NCBI RefSeq assembly: GCF_001653235.2
Contig: NC_035790.1
Coordinates: forward strand, 7,936,001-8,000,000
DNA from: Pochonia chlamydosporia 170
Lineage: Eukaryota > Ascomycota > Sordariomycetes > Hypocreales > Clavicipitaceae
Reading direction: 5' to 3'
Length of the DNA stretch: 64,000 nt
Shown here: piece by piece, positions 37,501 through 48,678 of the stretch
How positions within the stretch are numbered: the stretch's first letter is position 1
How the letters are laid out: each line of letters begins with the position of its first letter
Notes under the pieces: generated by a model
What the model was told of the DNA's origin: nothing
The model's database searches: none
What the model saw: only the letters and a program-made list of their open reading frames with translations
Program-made: the position numbers and the translations under genes

Positions 37501-38640
37501 ATTACAAAATGAGGGAACAAGTCGATTTCCCATGTGTGGGTAGTATTCTCCAGGAATACTGATGGTTCGTCCCTTGGAAGTGAGGGGAGAGGTAACAAAG
37601 TTGCACCCTGAGGCCGGCCCACAAAGCTTGGGGCTCTTGACCAAATACTGCGTTTGCTGAGTGCCAGGGACTCACGTCTGGGTCCTGATGGTCGTCGTGC
37701 TGATGGGAGTCGCATGATTAAGGGCCCAATTCTTCCGTCTCAAGCGCGCTAGTGGTTTTGGTACTGGATTGATGGCCTGGCAAATGGAGCCGACTGCGTT
37801 CCCGAGTTGCCTCGTCGACCCTGTACCGTATAGTTACCGGTATAAACGGGAGAGGAGCGGAGTTTGTATAGCGAGGTGACCATTTCTCGGAGCGGCGGCA
37901 GCTGTAGGGCGAGCGACATGTAAAGACCTTGGTATGGTCAAAGTAAAGTTTTCCACCTTCAATGTTCGGCGTTCTCTGTGGGGGAATAGCCGGCGTGCCC
38001 GTAGTTTCCGCAAAGTGTCTGTAAGATATCACTTTCTTTGTATGGAGCACATACGAGGACTACCAGTACACCAACTGGAGTGGATGTTGCTTTGACTTTA
38101 CCGTTTTGCTAGTCTGTTGCTGAGCTGACAACGGCCCAGGGCGAAGAGATGGCTGCTCAAACTGAACGGAGGGTGGACGGAACAGCAGAGAGAGACAAGG
38201 ACAGACAAGACAGAGACGGAGACAGCATGGTGGCACTCTCCGAACAGAGGAACAGGGATTGTGTGAAGCACTGTATAAGACGTCTGGTTTGATCGAAATG
38301 GCAGAGGTATTGTATGGCACCGAACGCGAGACGGCGAGACGACGAGAGAGGTGTAGGTTTAGGAAGCCAACGGTGTGAGTTGAAGGTGCCAGGTTCAAGT
38401 GCGAGTGGAGGGGTGAATGACTGGTTTGGTTTGGTTCGGCTTGGTTTAGATGCAGTTGAGGTGTCTGGTGGACTGGACCCACTTAAACAAGCTGCCCAGT
38501 TGCCCAGCCCAGCGCAGCCCAGGCACAGCTCCAGCCTGACCTCCATTCGATACCAGACCAGACCAGACCAAGACTTGATCTTGACTCCTCCAAACTTTGC
38601 TCCGTACCGAACCGAGTACACCACAGAGTTGCATCTTGAG
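31600..38640. other. Long gene-poor region upstream of brlA
   Basis: About 7 kb without a recognisable gene, transposon or RNA gene. Stop codons are dense on both strands. The longest ATG frame is 34489-34896 (135 codons), which I do not recognise. I saw no terminal inverted repeats, and by eye the base composition is not the extreme AT-richness expected of heavily RIP-mutated DNA. Very long upstream regions are known for the developmental regulator brlA, so much of this may be brlA control DNA. That is inference. Confidence 0.5.
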
Positions 38641-38903
38641 TCTTGACCACACCTCACCTCCCTCGTCCACCTTCACCCCCCTTCAACTAGCTCAATCTTC
38701 TAGCTCGTTCAGACAGGCCTTTGTCTGACTTCCCTTCACCCCATCTCCATCCCGTCAACCCATCTCTATCCCATCTTGCCACCCCAGCATCTCATCAAGT
38801 GGGCTTGTCCTCAGTCCACACACACGAACAGGACAGCCCACATCTTGTCCACTTTGAGCCATCCACTCGAGCCTTTTTGGCATCCACACGACTGGTTCAG
38901 CAT

Positions 38904-39212
38904 ATGCAGGCACAGCTGGAGCTGGTACAGACAGACGCACCAACGATCTTCGTGTACCTTGGCCACGATGTATCCCAGCCCTCGTCTACCATGGCCTGGA
39001 TGGGGAATCGTACGTGCATGCCGGCACGACCAAGTCCACGGGTTTCGACTTGTCAATCGTTCCGCTTGTCCCTGAACTACTATATCTACTCTGGAGCTCT
39101 TCTCCCTCTTGCGTCTTCTCTTTCGACTTGTTGTCAGTTGTCGAGTTCGAGTTTGAGGGATTACGAAACAAAGGCACCAGATATCCAAAACATCAATCTA
39201 TACCACCGATAG
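38904..39212 (+). other. Candidate upstream ORF in the brlA leader
   Basis: An ATG-initiated frame of 102 codons ending 465 bp before the brlA start. A second upstream frame of 35 codons (38968-39075) overlaps it in another phase. The predicted peptide is Ser/Leu/Pro-rich and unlike any domain I know, so if it acts it is more likely as a translational brake than as a protein. Aspergillus brlA-beta is known to carry an upstream micro-ORF that represses translation; equivalence here is inference. Confidence 0.3.
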
Positions 39213-39292
39213 TTCCTGTGGAGTTTTTGGCCTGCCCTCCTTCTTGATCGGCCACCATCGAGATCTATTGGCTTTTCGTCTATCTCTGTGTT

Positions 39293-39667
39293 CATTCCTT
39301 TCTTACACAGACTGTACACACCATCTGTCTCTCGGCGTCTCTCGCTCAGCACCACAAGGTCTCTCGATCGACCAGGGTTGATCTGCACCTTGGATTGTCT
39401 CACTCTGGTCGGTATCTTCCTCCACAGCTCATTCCACCTCGACAGTATATCTTCAGGGGCGTCCGTCCTCTTTTCATTAAAAAAGCATTCCCAACCAGAA
39501 CCACTCCTTGTCTACTCCAGGTCATTTCTATCTTGCTTTATTTTACATACCGCACTCAACACAACTTTGAGCTTGCGGTTAGCATTACTTAGGCCTATTC
39601 TCGAGTTCACAAGTCGAGAGTAATTCCACTCCTTTACTCTTTCATTACCTACAGCTACTGCCATTCT
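39293..39667 (+). promoter_or_regulatory. Cluster of four CATTCY (AbaA-type) motifs
   Basis: CATTCC at 39293, 39430 and 39486 and CATTCT at 39662 match the AbaA response element CATTCY described in Aspergillus, where AbaA feeds back on brlA. Four plus-strand matches in 375 bp is more than expected for random DNA, but the stretch is T/C-rich and may lie in the transcribed leader. Confidence 0.35.
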
Positions 39668-39677
39668 TATTATCACC

Positions 39678-40832
39678 ATGCAGTTTGAGTCGGACTTCCG
39701 GTTCGACATGGACGACAGCTTCAGCATGTGCAGTCAGTCCATGTCATGCCCATCGGCAGGCACAAGCTTCTCATCAACATCGTCTGCGTACGAGCCTTTT
39801 ACTCCTACATCTCGACGTTCCACACCAAATGAGCTCAGCCTTGATTTCGAGGGCGCATATGCCACCTTTGGAGCTCATCATGGCGACCTCACATCACCTT
39901 CCGGGCACATGTTTGGGGGTCCCGTAAAGTCTGAACCCGAACACTTGGCTTTCAACGAGGGCATCCCGACCACTCCGATGAAGAAGATTGACGGCATGGC
40001 CACTCCAGACTACGACCACATGCTCGAAATGAACATGGCATCAAGACAGTCAATTGGTTCCATCACTCCCTCAGGCTCTTTCCCCTTGTATACTATTTCT
40101 CCAACGACTATGGGGCCAACTTCATTCATGATGACTCCAACTCACAGCCTGTCTGGCTCTGAAGTTGCTGAGTCTTCGTCATCCTGGTCATGCTCGAACG
40201 AGAGCCCCATTTCCTTCTTCCCTCAAAAGAGCCTGGGATCTGTCGACTTTGAAAGCTTGGAAATGGACAGACATTCTCAGTCGCCACTGGATACATATCA
40301 CTTACATGGACCCCCTTCTCCTGGACGCCTCCGTGCTCACCGCAAGATGATGGTACACGAGATTCAAAGAAAGACCACTGAGCTGCAACGTGCCCAGATC
40401 CGGGCGAACCGCAAGATCTCCGGCGGGAAACCTGAAGGTGCCGTCGATGTCGTTCGTCGAGCCATGTGCAAGTGTGACTATCCCGGCTGCCACAAAGCTT
40501 TCCGCCGCAATGAGCACTTGAAACGTCACAAGCAGACGTGAGTACATCCATCAAACCCTCTGACTTGGATGCCTTAGTAACAAGTACGATTTAGTTTCCA
40601 CGGTGAAGGACCCAATCGGTTCTCCTGTGAATTCTGTGGCAAAGACCAATTCAACCGTCAGGACAACCTGAACAACCACCGCAAATTACATGCTCGACCC
40701 AACAGCAGNAGGAATCGCGGCGTTGAATTCATTCCGGCTGCTGTTCCCATCATTGAACAAGAGGAACGCAGTCGCAAGAGACGAGCGCCACCCAAGTCCA
40801 AGACAGCCGATAAGCGTGGCGATGACTACTGA
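39678..40832 (+). CDS. brlA: Conidiation regulator BrlA, C2H2 zinc-finger transcription factor
   Basis: BrlA is the nuclear switch that starts conidiophore development and activates abaA and wetA. Two exons, 39678-40537 and 40595-40832, 365 residues. The N-terminal 240 residues are Ser/Thr/Pro-rich with acidic patches. A basic helical segment (about 220-250) precedes two C-terminal C2H2 fingers: finger 1 with Cys 266, Cys 271, His 284 and His 289 (C-x4-C-x12-H-x4-H, its last His supplied by exon 2), and finger 2 with Cys 298, Cys 301, His 315 and His 319 (CEFCGKDQFNRQDNLNNHRK). The BrlA-specific tail follows (RNRGVEFIPAAVPIIEQEER, then a Lys/Arg cluster). These blocks are diagnostic of BrlA. 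One base (40709) is an N within an AGN codon (Ser or Arg). The gene stands alone, with about 8 kb and 5.4 kb of non-coding DNA on its two sides. Confidence 0.95.
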
Positions 40833-43800
40833 TCTCGCCTTCCCTCATTGCTTTGGTTGGACCTAGTGGCCAGATGATGCATGCCCCCCTGCCCCTGGTT
40901 CGGCATCCACTCTGTGGGGTAGATCCCGAGACATGCACCTTGATATGCAAGTCGTTGTCCACTTCGGGACAAAGGCTGCTCAGAAAAGAAACAAGGCAGA
41001 TCTAAGGGCAGCAACTAACAACTACCACTCAACGCTTGGTCATTGCTTCGCCAGCCATGGAGGGCACCCCTAGGGTCGTGACGGCTCTGGGCTTCAACAT
41101 CGAACCACCAGTTTAACGCAAAGCAATCCACTTGGTGCGGCTGAAAGTTTTTTTTTTTTTTTACCTCACACTCATGCCACCAACTGACCAAACGTCAACC
41201 ATTTTCTTATACTAATTTCTTCTTTTCTACTTATTTCTTTTTTTATTCTCTCTACACCTTTCTACGTTGATTATTCACAAACTTTCTTGTCACATGTTTT
41301 GGCGCATACGGGATTTTTTTTTACGGCTTTCGTGGTGTTATCCATGAACCTGGCGGGGCGGCCCTGATTTTGATATCCAAGGCGGGAGAGGGGGATGGAA
41401 CTTTTTACGGCTGCATACATTATTATGACGTGGGTTTGGAAACGGACGAGCGGGAGGCGGGCGGAAAAGAGTTGCCTCGAATACTCGGCCTGATGGATTT
41501 GGGAAGACCAAGCATTATGTTTGACGTTGGAAATGAACTGGGATCGCGGAAAAGGGAAAACGAAAACTCCTACCAAGTCTTTGCTACGTGTTTACAACTG
41601 CTTTGACATGCTAGCTTGGTAGTAATAATGGGTGCTATGAGGGTGGATGTGTAATTTATGAAGGCACCGACGTAACCGTACTGTATTGTAGTATACAAAA
41701 CAATGTAATCTAGTCTCGAGCAAAACTTTGCCGCATACAGGGAATCTTGCCGTAAGTGAAATGATGCTTGTCTGGTAACAACATCGAACATGGTACTCCC
41801 TACATGGCGTGACTTCGTTTTTCAAGATGTGATCTGATCTACTCAGCTGCAGCCTCGGACAATGCCAGTATTGGAAGGAATCTGAGAGTTCGAGAGTCCT
41901 TGTACTACGCTTGGCATCTTCCCCCCCAGAAAACTGTCGGGAGCACAGGCCATGGGCTCTCTCCACTGTCTCAGATCTACCTGACAAGGTATATTCGTAC
42001 GTCAGCCAGTCATGGTTACCCAGCAGGCAGATGACAGACGACATGGGAAGACATGTTGCACAAGACCAGCCGAACTCCGTAAGCAACATCCGGCAGTAAG
42101 GAGCAGACATCTATCCGACGATAGATTGCAAGGGGCCAGTCGGCCGGTACCTGCTCCGTCGACTCGTCTTGAATGGCAGGCTGTGATCCAATCTCAGGCA
42201 CGTTTTCCAGCCCTGGCGTTGCATCGATGGTAATCGCCTCGCGTTGGGTTCATTAATAAATCATGCATTGTCTAGGTTTCAGTCCTCTCAAACCGTGAAA
42301 ATCTGCTATGCACGTATGTTTAGAATGCAAACCGTGCCACTTTGCTTCTGTCAATAATCAAGATGTGAGCCTGACACCCCCATGACCAAGAGAACCAAGG
42401 AAAAAGCAATCTGGGTGTTTAGACTGGGTAGTGGGGTTTGGTTAAATACAACCAGACGGTACTTGCCCCCCTCAGCCAGTGAGAGTTGAGGGGACTTAAC
42501 TCCGAGTCAATGATCGCCAGACAGTGCAGTGCATGCCAAGTATCCCCAATTGTAACACTAGTGAGTTCTCAGTGCCAGGCCATAACAAGATAAGCCCTGT
42601 CCCTGAAACATCATACGAACAACCAGACTAATATGGGTGGCTTACCCAACAGGCGAGCCGCCATTTTGAGCCATTCTGCTTTGGGGTTATTCGCGGTCAT
42701 CTAGGACACAAAAATTGTGGGAAGTATGTATCCGCAATGCCGCCCCATCGATTAGGTCTGCGGCCCATTTCCTTTTTTTGTCCCGCTCAACTTCTCATTT
42801 GGTGATATACAACTGTCTTCTAAATCGTGGCAGGCTGAGATGGAACTAGCGCAGTTCATGATATTTGCTTGTTTCTGGCCACTTCAACCGTCTTGGAGCG
42901 AATAGTGGAGAACATTGAACACTGTTTCCTCACTCCCAGCCATGGCGGCGGCGTCTCCATGCATCAAAAAGCAACGAGAACAACCTTCACTTCCAAAGCT
43001 TCCCCTCTTCCAGAGACCAGGAGCCAAAAAGAAAATAGCCTGGACATGCAGTGATGGGGAAGGGCAATTATTCCATAACGGGTAGCGTTGTTGAACTTTC
43101 TTGTCGGATTTGTTGACTGCAACCAAAACGACAATCTGGCACTGGCTCACTAATCTGGAAGTGTGTCTCTTGTCGCACCACGCCAAACGCAGGTCCCAAT
43201 GAAGCAAGACCGCAAACTCCACCCTTGTGCGGCAAATGGCTCATGTTCCTGGTTTCCTTGGTGGCAACATAAGCAAAAAGAGATCAGGGAATTCTGTGGG
43301 GTGTTTGAAACCATGTTCAAGTTTGCTGTGCGCAGTTCGTCACCAATACGCTCCATTGGTTTCCAAGGCTGTCTCTTTTTCGATCATCCCCTTGTGAAGA
43401 GACGTGCTGCCAAGCGTGATGTGGTGCCTGGACCTGAACTTTGCTCCAGTTACCGAGGACATAAACTGCATGCATACTCCGAAGATAGGGGTCTATCACA
43501 CACCAACTCGGTTTCCGCAGCTGCTTAATGTCATCTGGACTTGCACATAATACTAGGGCATCACTGATTGGGGGCGCACATTGTCGCAGGCTCGGTTCCA
43601 TATTGACGACAGATGTGCCGCCACTGTTTTTGAACGCTTTCTGTGTCGAACCTCGCAATCAAGGAATGATTCGGTGGCTGACGAAAATCTGGGGAACCCT
43701 GATCATCTGTCACAGGCCAGCCATGGCTGATGTCCAATGTATGAAAGTGTCTAGCCCGACTGGGCTGTCTGGCGAACGCCACAAGTGTGTGCTCGGAAAT

Positions 43801-46268
43801 TTGAGCGAATGCTGCACCAAGGTAGACCAATTTGTGCTCTGTCCAACACACCAGCCAGCACCGTGTATCGTTGCTTCGGAACAAAATTGCCAGATCTGAT
43901 TAAGCAAAAACTAACAGCTCAAGAGTCAAGAGGGACGGCTGCTCTCCACATAAATACCTCCTTGGCCCACCATCGCGTATTGCCTGGATATTGACCCAGC
44001 CAGTGGCCAGGCGTGGCCAGGTGGCAACACTCCATGCGGTGGATTTTTACTGGCATTCTGGCATCAGCGCAGGGGCACAGCGGCTGTTTCCAGTCGTGGG
44101 GACGGGAAGAGACGAGGCTCCGCCAAACAGACAGGGCCAAGGGTCGGCCCAAGCGCCATCAATCGGGAGGAGTGTTTCCACGTTAGCCAGAACACCAGAC
44201 TGGCATTAGACACCGACAGCAAGCTCTGTATGGTGGGGTCGCTGATGATGGCGAAATCCCCCAGCGCATGTGCGGTGACAGATTGGAGGCGTTTGGGCGG
44301 TCTCGTTGATCATCTTCGGGACAAGTGCTCCACGCAATCGGGGCGACATTCTGTGGGTGCACATACAGTCTGTGGTAAAAAGTATTTGCCCACATCCAGG
44401 TATACACCAACACATCTCAATGTGCCTCAGCACACAAAGTGATATGGGATACGTTTCCGTGTTCAAATACTTTGGACCCCCCACCGTAGCCCTCTGTTGG
44501 ACTTGGCAGGTGACAAATCTGCGTCTCATTCTGTTTGGGCCTCTGATTGTTCAGTCAAAGTTGTGTGATAACTTGTATGTTGAGCTCGGGGTGCTGTTCT
44601 CTCTCTGTTAAACAACGGCAGAGTTAACTTTGCCCGCTCCACTGAAGCACGCCGTTGATGTCGCCATTCGGTAGGCTCGGGAAATCTTTATCAGGTATTG
44701 ATTATGATCATATTTTCGAATCAGACCTGTCATATTTCCGCTGGTTACAGGAAAGGTGAGATTTGCACATAGCGTGTGGTGCCTCAGCTGAGTCGGCGCA
44801 ACTTGCTGGAGTGATTTTTGTTAGCCTTGCCCATTTACACCCCCACTAAGTGCACACTTCGGAGTACCCACTCCGAACATGGAGCCGGAGTCTTGGAATT
44901 CCATACCTCAGCCTGAAATTGCCCATGTTTGTGACATGGAGTTTCGATGCCCATGGTGGTGGCCATGGCCAGGGGGATCGACGAGCTTCGATAAAGTCAA
45001 AAGAAAAGCTTGCTGATTGAAAAAATGCGTGTTTTTCCTTTCTAAAGAAGAAAGCACAGGTTGTGACAAGGGCCACAGATCTGTGGATCTGGTAGTTCGC
45101 AGAGAGGGTGTTTTTGTTGACTTTGGGGCCAATATTTTCTTTTATTTGGCGGCTGGACGGTGATGTAGTGGCACTGGTGAGTTTCCTTTTTGCTTGTAAG
45201 GATGGGAGACGCTCGCATATGCAGCGAACTACCAGCAGCACGCCGTGGCAGTGCATGCAACATCAAGCAGAATGAGCCAGGCTGTCCGTTGACCGGCTGG
45301 CTGGTGATGGCGTTGAGCGGAGCATTCCAAGTTGACTGGCGTGCGTGGCTGCAGGCGCCGTCTGGTGGCTCTGGCATATAGTAGCTGACGAACCGCCAAG
45401 TCGGCTGCTGATTCGCTTACTGGTACAATCTCGAGTGCAGATGCCACCGTTCAACTGTCCTCCATCGTGCTTGCCCAAAGTGTCCAACAGCCAGTACCCC
45501 TATCATGGCAGAAGCAAAGTGCAGGGCTGGCCGAGGGCTCCTTTGGGCAACTTATTGAATGCACTTTCCTCATCTGCCGTTGTGGCGAGATGGTACTTGC
45601 ACCTTGACATTTAATTTGGGCGAGGTGGTTGCACAGTGTCTGGTATATGTGTGAGTTGTCCGGAGTACTCATACTCGTTTGCTTCTCCACACCATGGCTT
45701 GGCACTTTGCGTCATCTGCATGTGTCCATTGTCCAGTGACTCCAGTCTCCTCATTCCTCAACGTTGACATGTTCGAGCCAGGCACCGATGCCGCCTTTTT
45801 GAGCAACATTGGAACGCTCATACACAGTTGCAGGTGTCCACAACTCCACGCACACGCCTGTGTACCAGAGCCTGTTGAACCTTTCTTCTTCCATCTTGTG
45901 GCCCTGTGCTGTTGCTTTGTTTTCTCCCATGGCGTTTGTTTGCCTGCCGGCGCTTGACCAATGAATTCGCCTGCCGGCACTGGGCCTAGCACCACCGCTT
46001 GTCCGTTTCTACGAAGATAATGCGCCCAAGCACAGAGACGGCACAACAACGAGGGCAGTTGGCTTTTCTTTAGATATCAGCCCAAGATTTAATCGTACAG
46101 TTATTTACTGTGGGAACTTCGGTGGGGCGTTTCTTACCTTGGGAGGAAGGCGGCAAACGCAGCTTCCGACCGTTGTATATGGGAGACGACGAAGGCCACG
46201 ACACATAACCAAATTCAGCCCCTGGACCTGACGTTAGTGTGCTGGCTTGGCAAGAAAATATTCTGGTT
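40833..46268. other. Gene-poor region downstream of brlA
   Basis: About 5.4 kb with no supported gene. The first 450 bp are presumably the brlA 3' UTR and include a T-run (about 41150-41162). The many short open frames lack family features or credible splice patterns. The final kilobase should contain the promoter of the leucine-rich-repeat gene. Confidence 0.5.
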
Positions 46269-48678
46269 ATGGCCCTCTTACCCTCATATCAGGAAGCTAC
46301 CAGTGGGCCAGATTGGTTGAATCTGGTGGCACCCTACTGCAAATTTGAGGACTACCGTGCCTTGTGCCAAGTCAGCCGCCAATTCCGACGTGTTTTTGCT
46401 CCTCGCCTGTGGCGAGATCTACTTCACTCGGCGCGACTCACTGGTCTAGATCCTGGCGATGGTGAGTATATCGAATATTCTTGTGATATTGGTGATGATA
46501 ATGGATGCTGTACTGACCTTCATGGTTTTGGAAATAGATTTGACTTGGTGGTTTGACTTTGTATTCAATAAGCTTGAACGAGTGCAAATCTGGACTAGAG
46601 AACTTGTACAAGTTCTAGATGCTAGATTCTTTGCTAAGGAGTCCTACGACTTCTCATCAGATCAACAAGAAAGGACGCTGACAAGAAGTTGGCAGCGTGC
46701 GGTAACTTTATTACCAAATGTCAAAGCTATACTTCTCGATGGGCATGTCGATATAGACCATGCAGCATTAATAGGGTCCAGATCCGACGTGTTGCGACTC
46801 AACCATCTTCGGCTTCTCTCAATCAAAGATTGCTCTTATCATCTCCCCACCGTCTTCTTCAGTACCCCACATCTTCAAACGCTGGTATATCTCGACATAT
46901 CCAGGCTCCCAGGCTCATTATCCTCCCTGCTTCACCCTGGGATATTACCAGCTCTGCGAATACTGAAAGCGAGAGACCGGGAACTAGACGACTCTGCATT
47001 GCATGCTCTAATCACGCACTTTGGGCTACGACTTTGGAGCCTAGATGTCAGTAACAACAAAATCTCGGATGTCTCGATTCAGACTCTTAGGGATTGGTGT
47101 CTACCAGTCTCACAGCTGCGTGAAATTGAGCATATGCAGGTTGAAGGGAAAGTAATTCCGCATGGTGGAGGAACACCAGACTACGGGCCCTTTTTGTCAA
47201 TACAAGAGTCTGATTTCAGCGAGTCCTTCTCTCACCCGGAGCGATACTTTGTCGACGCCCCAGCTTATACAAAGGATGTAGGTGCTTCAATACAAGAGCA
47301 TCACATTCATAGGTTGGATGGAAGCACAATGATTCGGAAAGATAGTGCCGATGCTGCGAAAGATGTATTGTGCCACGAGGATGCAGACCATGTGCGGATA
47401 GATGAGTACCAAACATCTAATGGGACCACCCATCTGCGTCTGTCTCACAACCGTATCTCAGCTCTCGGTATACAAAGGCTCCTGCGTATATCGAATGGCC
47501 ACATCGAGGACCTCGCATGCGATGACATGCCACTACTGCCGAATGGTGGGAGCTATTGTAAAGCCTGGCCGTCCGATGTGCACCTCGATGGGATATTGGG
47601 TGCAACATCTTTCTTTCGACCTGTCTTCTCATCCAACCTCCGAGTTCTTAGAATTCATCATTCTCTAGTGACCAACATACCGACTTTGAGGACAGGGGGA
47701 CTATCATCCTTGGCGCGGGTGTTTCTGGCCGAAACGACCATCTTACGGCGTGTGGACCGCGCATATCCTCAGACGTTCATACCGGATATGAACCCACGTC
47801 TGATATCTCTGACTTTGACATGTCTCCCACGCCGCTCATCCGGACCATTGATATCACGCTTGGTACACTTCCTCAAGCTACTTTCGACTCAAGAACGCGG
47901 TATTCAAGACGCGTTGGCGAACGCGTCGACGCGGCATAGCCCCGGCATTCTGCAGGGTCTGAGACACTTGCGGTTAGAATTCGAGGCTGATTCTATGGAA
48001 GACGGCTTTTCTGCGTCGGAAGATCTTGATGCACAGGAATTAATGAATAGTGGGGAAAAAGTCTTCAGTTTCTTTGAGAACGAACGGAAAGAGAATCGAT
48101 CACGGGCGAGTAGGCTGGGGTCTTACTCTAAAAGAGAGTTGAATTCCAAAGGGGTGGGGGAATTTAATGCGGTGGCAGGCAGTCACCAAGCATCTGGGTC
48201 TGACCGAGACAACCCGGAGTTTGTCACGTATGATGGTGACTGGAATGGAGAGCCTTGCTCTATTCAGGTGTGGGCAGGTCCAAGGGACTCAAATGCATCG
48301 GACGTGCTGAAAGATTATCGACGCTTGGTTCTTGAGCGCAACATCAGAGATGGTGTTGGTCCAACAACACCAACTCAAGTATTAGCTGGAGCGCCGCCAC
48401 AGTCGTTCATCTTTCATGTGGCGTGGAGCGCCGCGGTCGTGCCGCCGGTCCTGACGCCTCCAACTATTGACGAACTTGCTGGAATGGGTGACGTGCTAGA
48501 TGTTCTCAAGAAATATCGTTTGAGTGGTCGAGCCAGCTATGTGCAGCACAAGAAGCTGGCTGAAATGGAAGGTCGATTTGCTACGCTCGGAGAGCCTCAC
48601 TACTTTTGGACTGGACGATTGGAGGTCTCAACTGAACCTACAAAACCACTTTCACGGCCATCACAATACTGGAGATGA
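46269..48678 (+). CDS. F-box-like / leucine-rich-repeat protein
   Basis: Two exons, 46269-46461 and 46538-48678, 777 residues. The N-terminus (about 18-50: LVAPYCKFEDYRALCQVSRQ then VFAPRLWRDLL) has the helix pattern of a fungal F-box-like motif. Leucine-rich-repeat-like units follow: LPNVKAILLDGH, LRLLSIKDC, LQTLVYLDISRLPG, LRLWSLDVSNNKISD, later THLRLSHNRISALGIQRLL, and a second set around NLRVLRIHHS and LISLTLTCLP. The C-terminal third is charged and disordered, ending in a conserved-looking block (AEMEGRFATLGEPHYFWTGR). A role as an SCF ubiquitin-ligase adaptor is possible but the F-box is weak. The ATG at 46269 is the first in frame; the GTG-led extension upstream is not used. The 76-nt intron has a GTGAGT donor. 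Confidence 0.8.

Larger units (their letters stand above)
38641..39677 (+). promoter_or_regulatory. Pyrimidine-rich proximal promoter and 5' leader of brlA
   Basis: About 1 kb directly upstream of the brlA start codon is strongly C/T-rich on the plus strand and nearly free of long purine runs, the usual look of fungal transcribed leaders. It contains two overlapping upstream ATG frames (38904-39212 and 38968-39075) and four CATTCY hexamers (39293, 39430, 39486, 39662). From about 39030 to 39677 I see no ATG on the plus strand, so a transcript starting in that span would use the brlA ATG first. Confidence 0.5.

Noticed and set aside
31600..38640. Degenerate transposon in the gene-poor block
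   Set aside because: I found no reverse-transcriptase or transposase fragments, terminal repeats or obvious RIP-like AT-richness by eye; a dinucleotide-ratio calculation would be decisive.
38721..39212. A 163-codon frame upstream of brlA as a protein gene
   Set aside because: Its first codon is TTG and the peptide is low-complexity; only the ATG part from 38904 is kept, as a possible upstream ORF.
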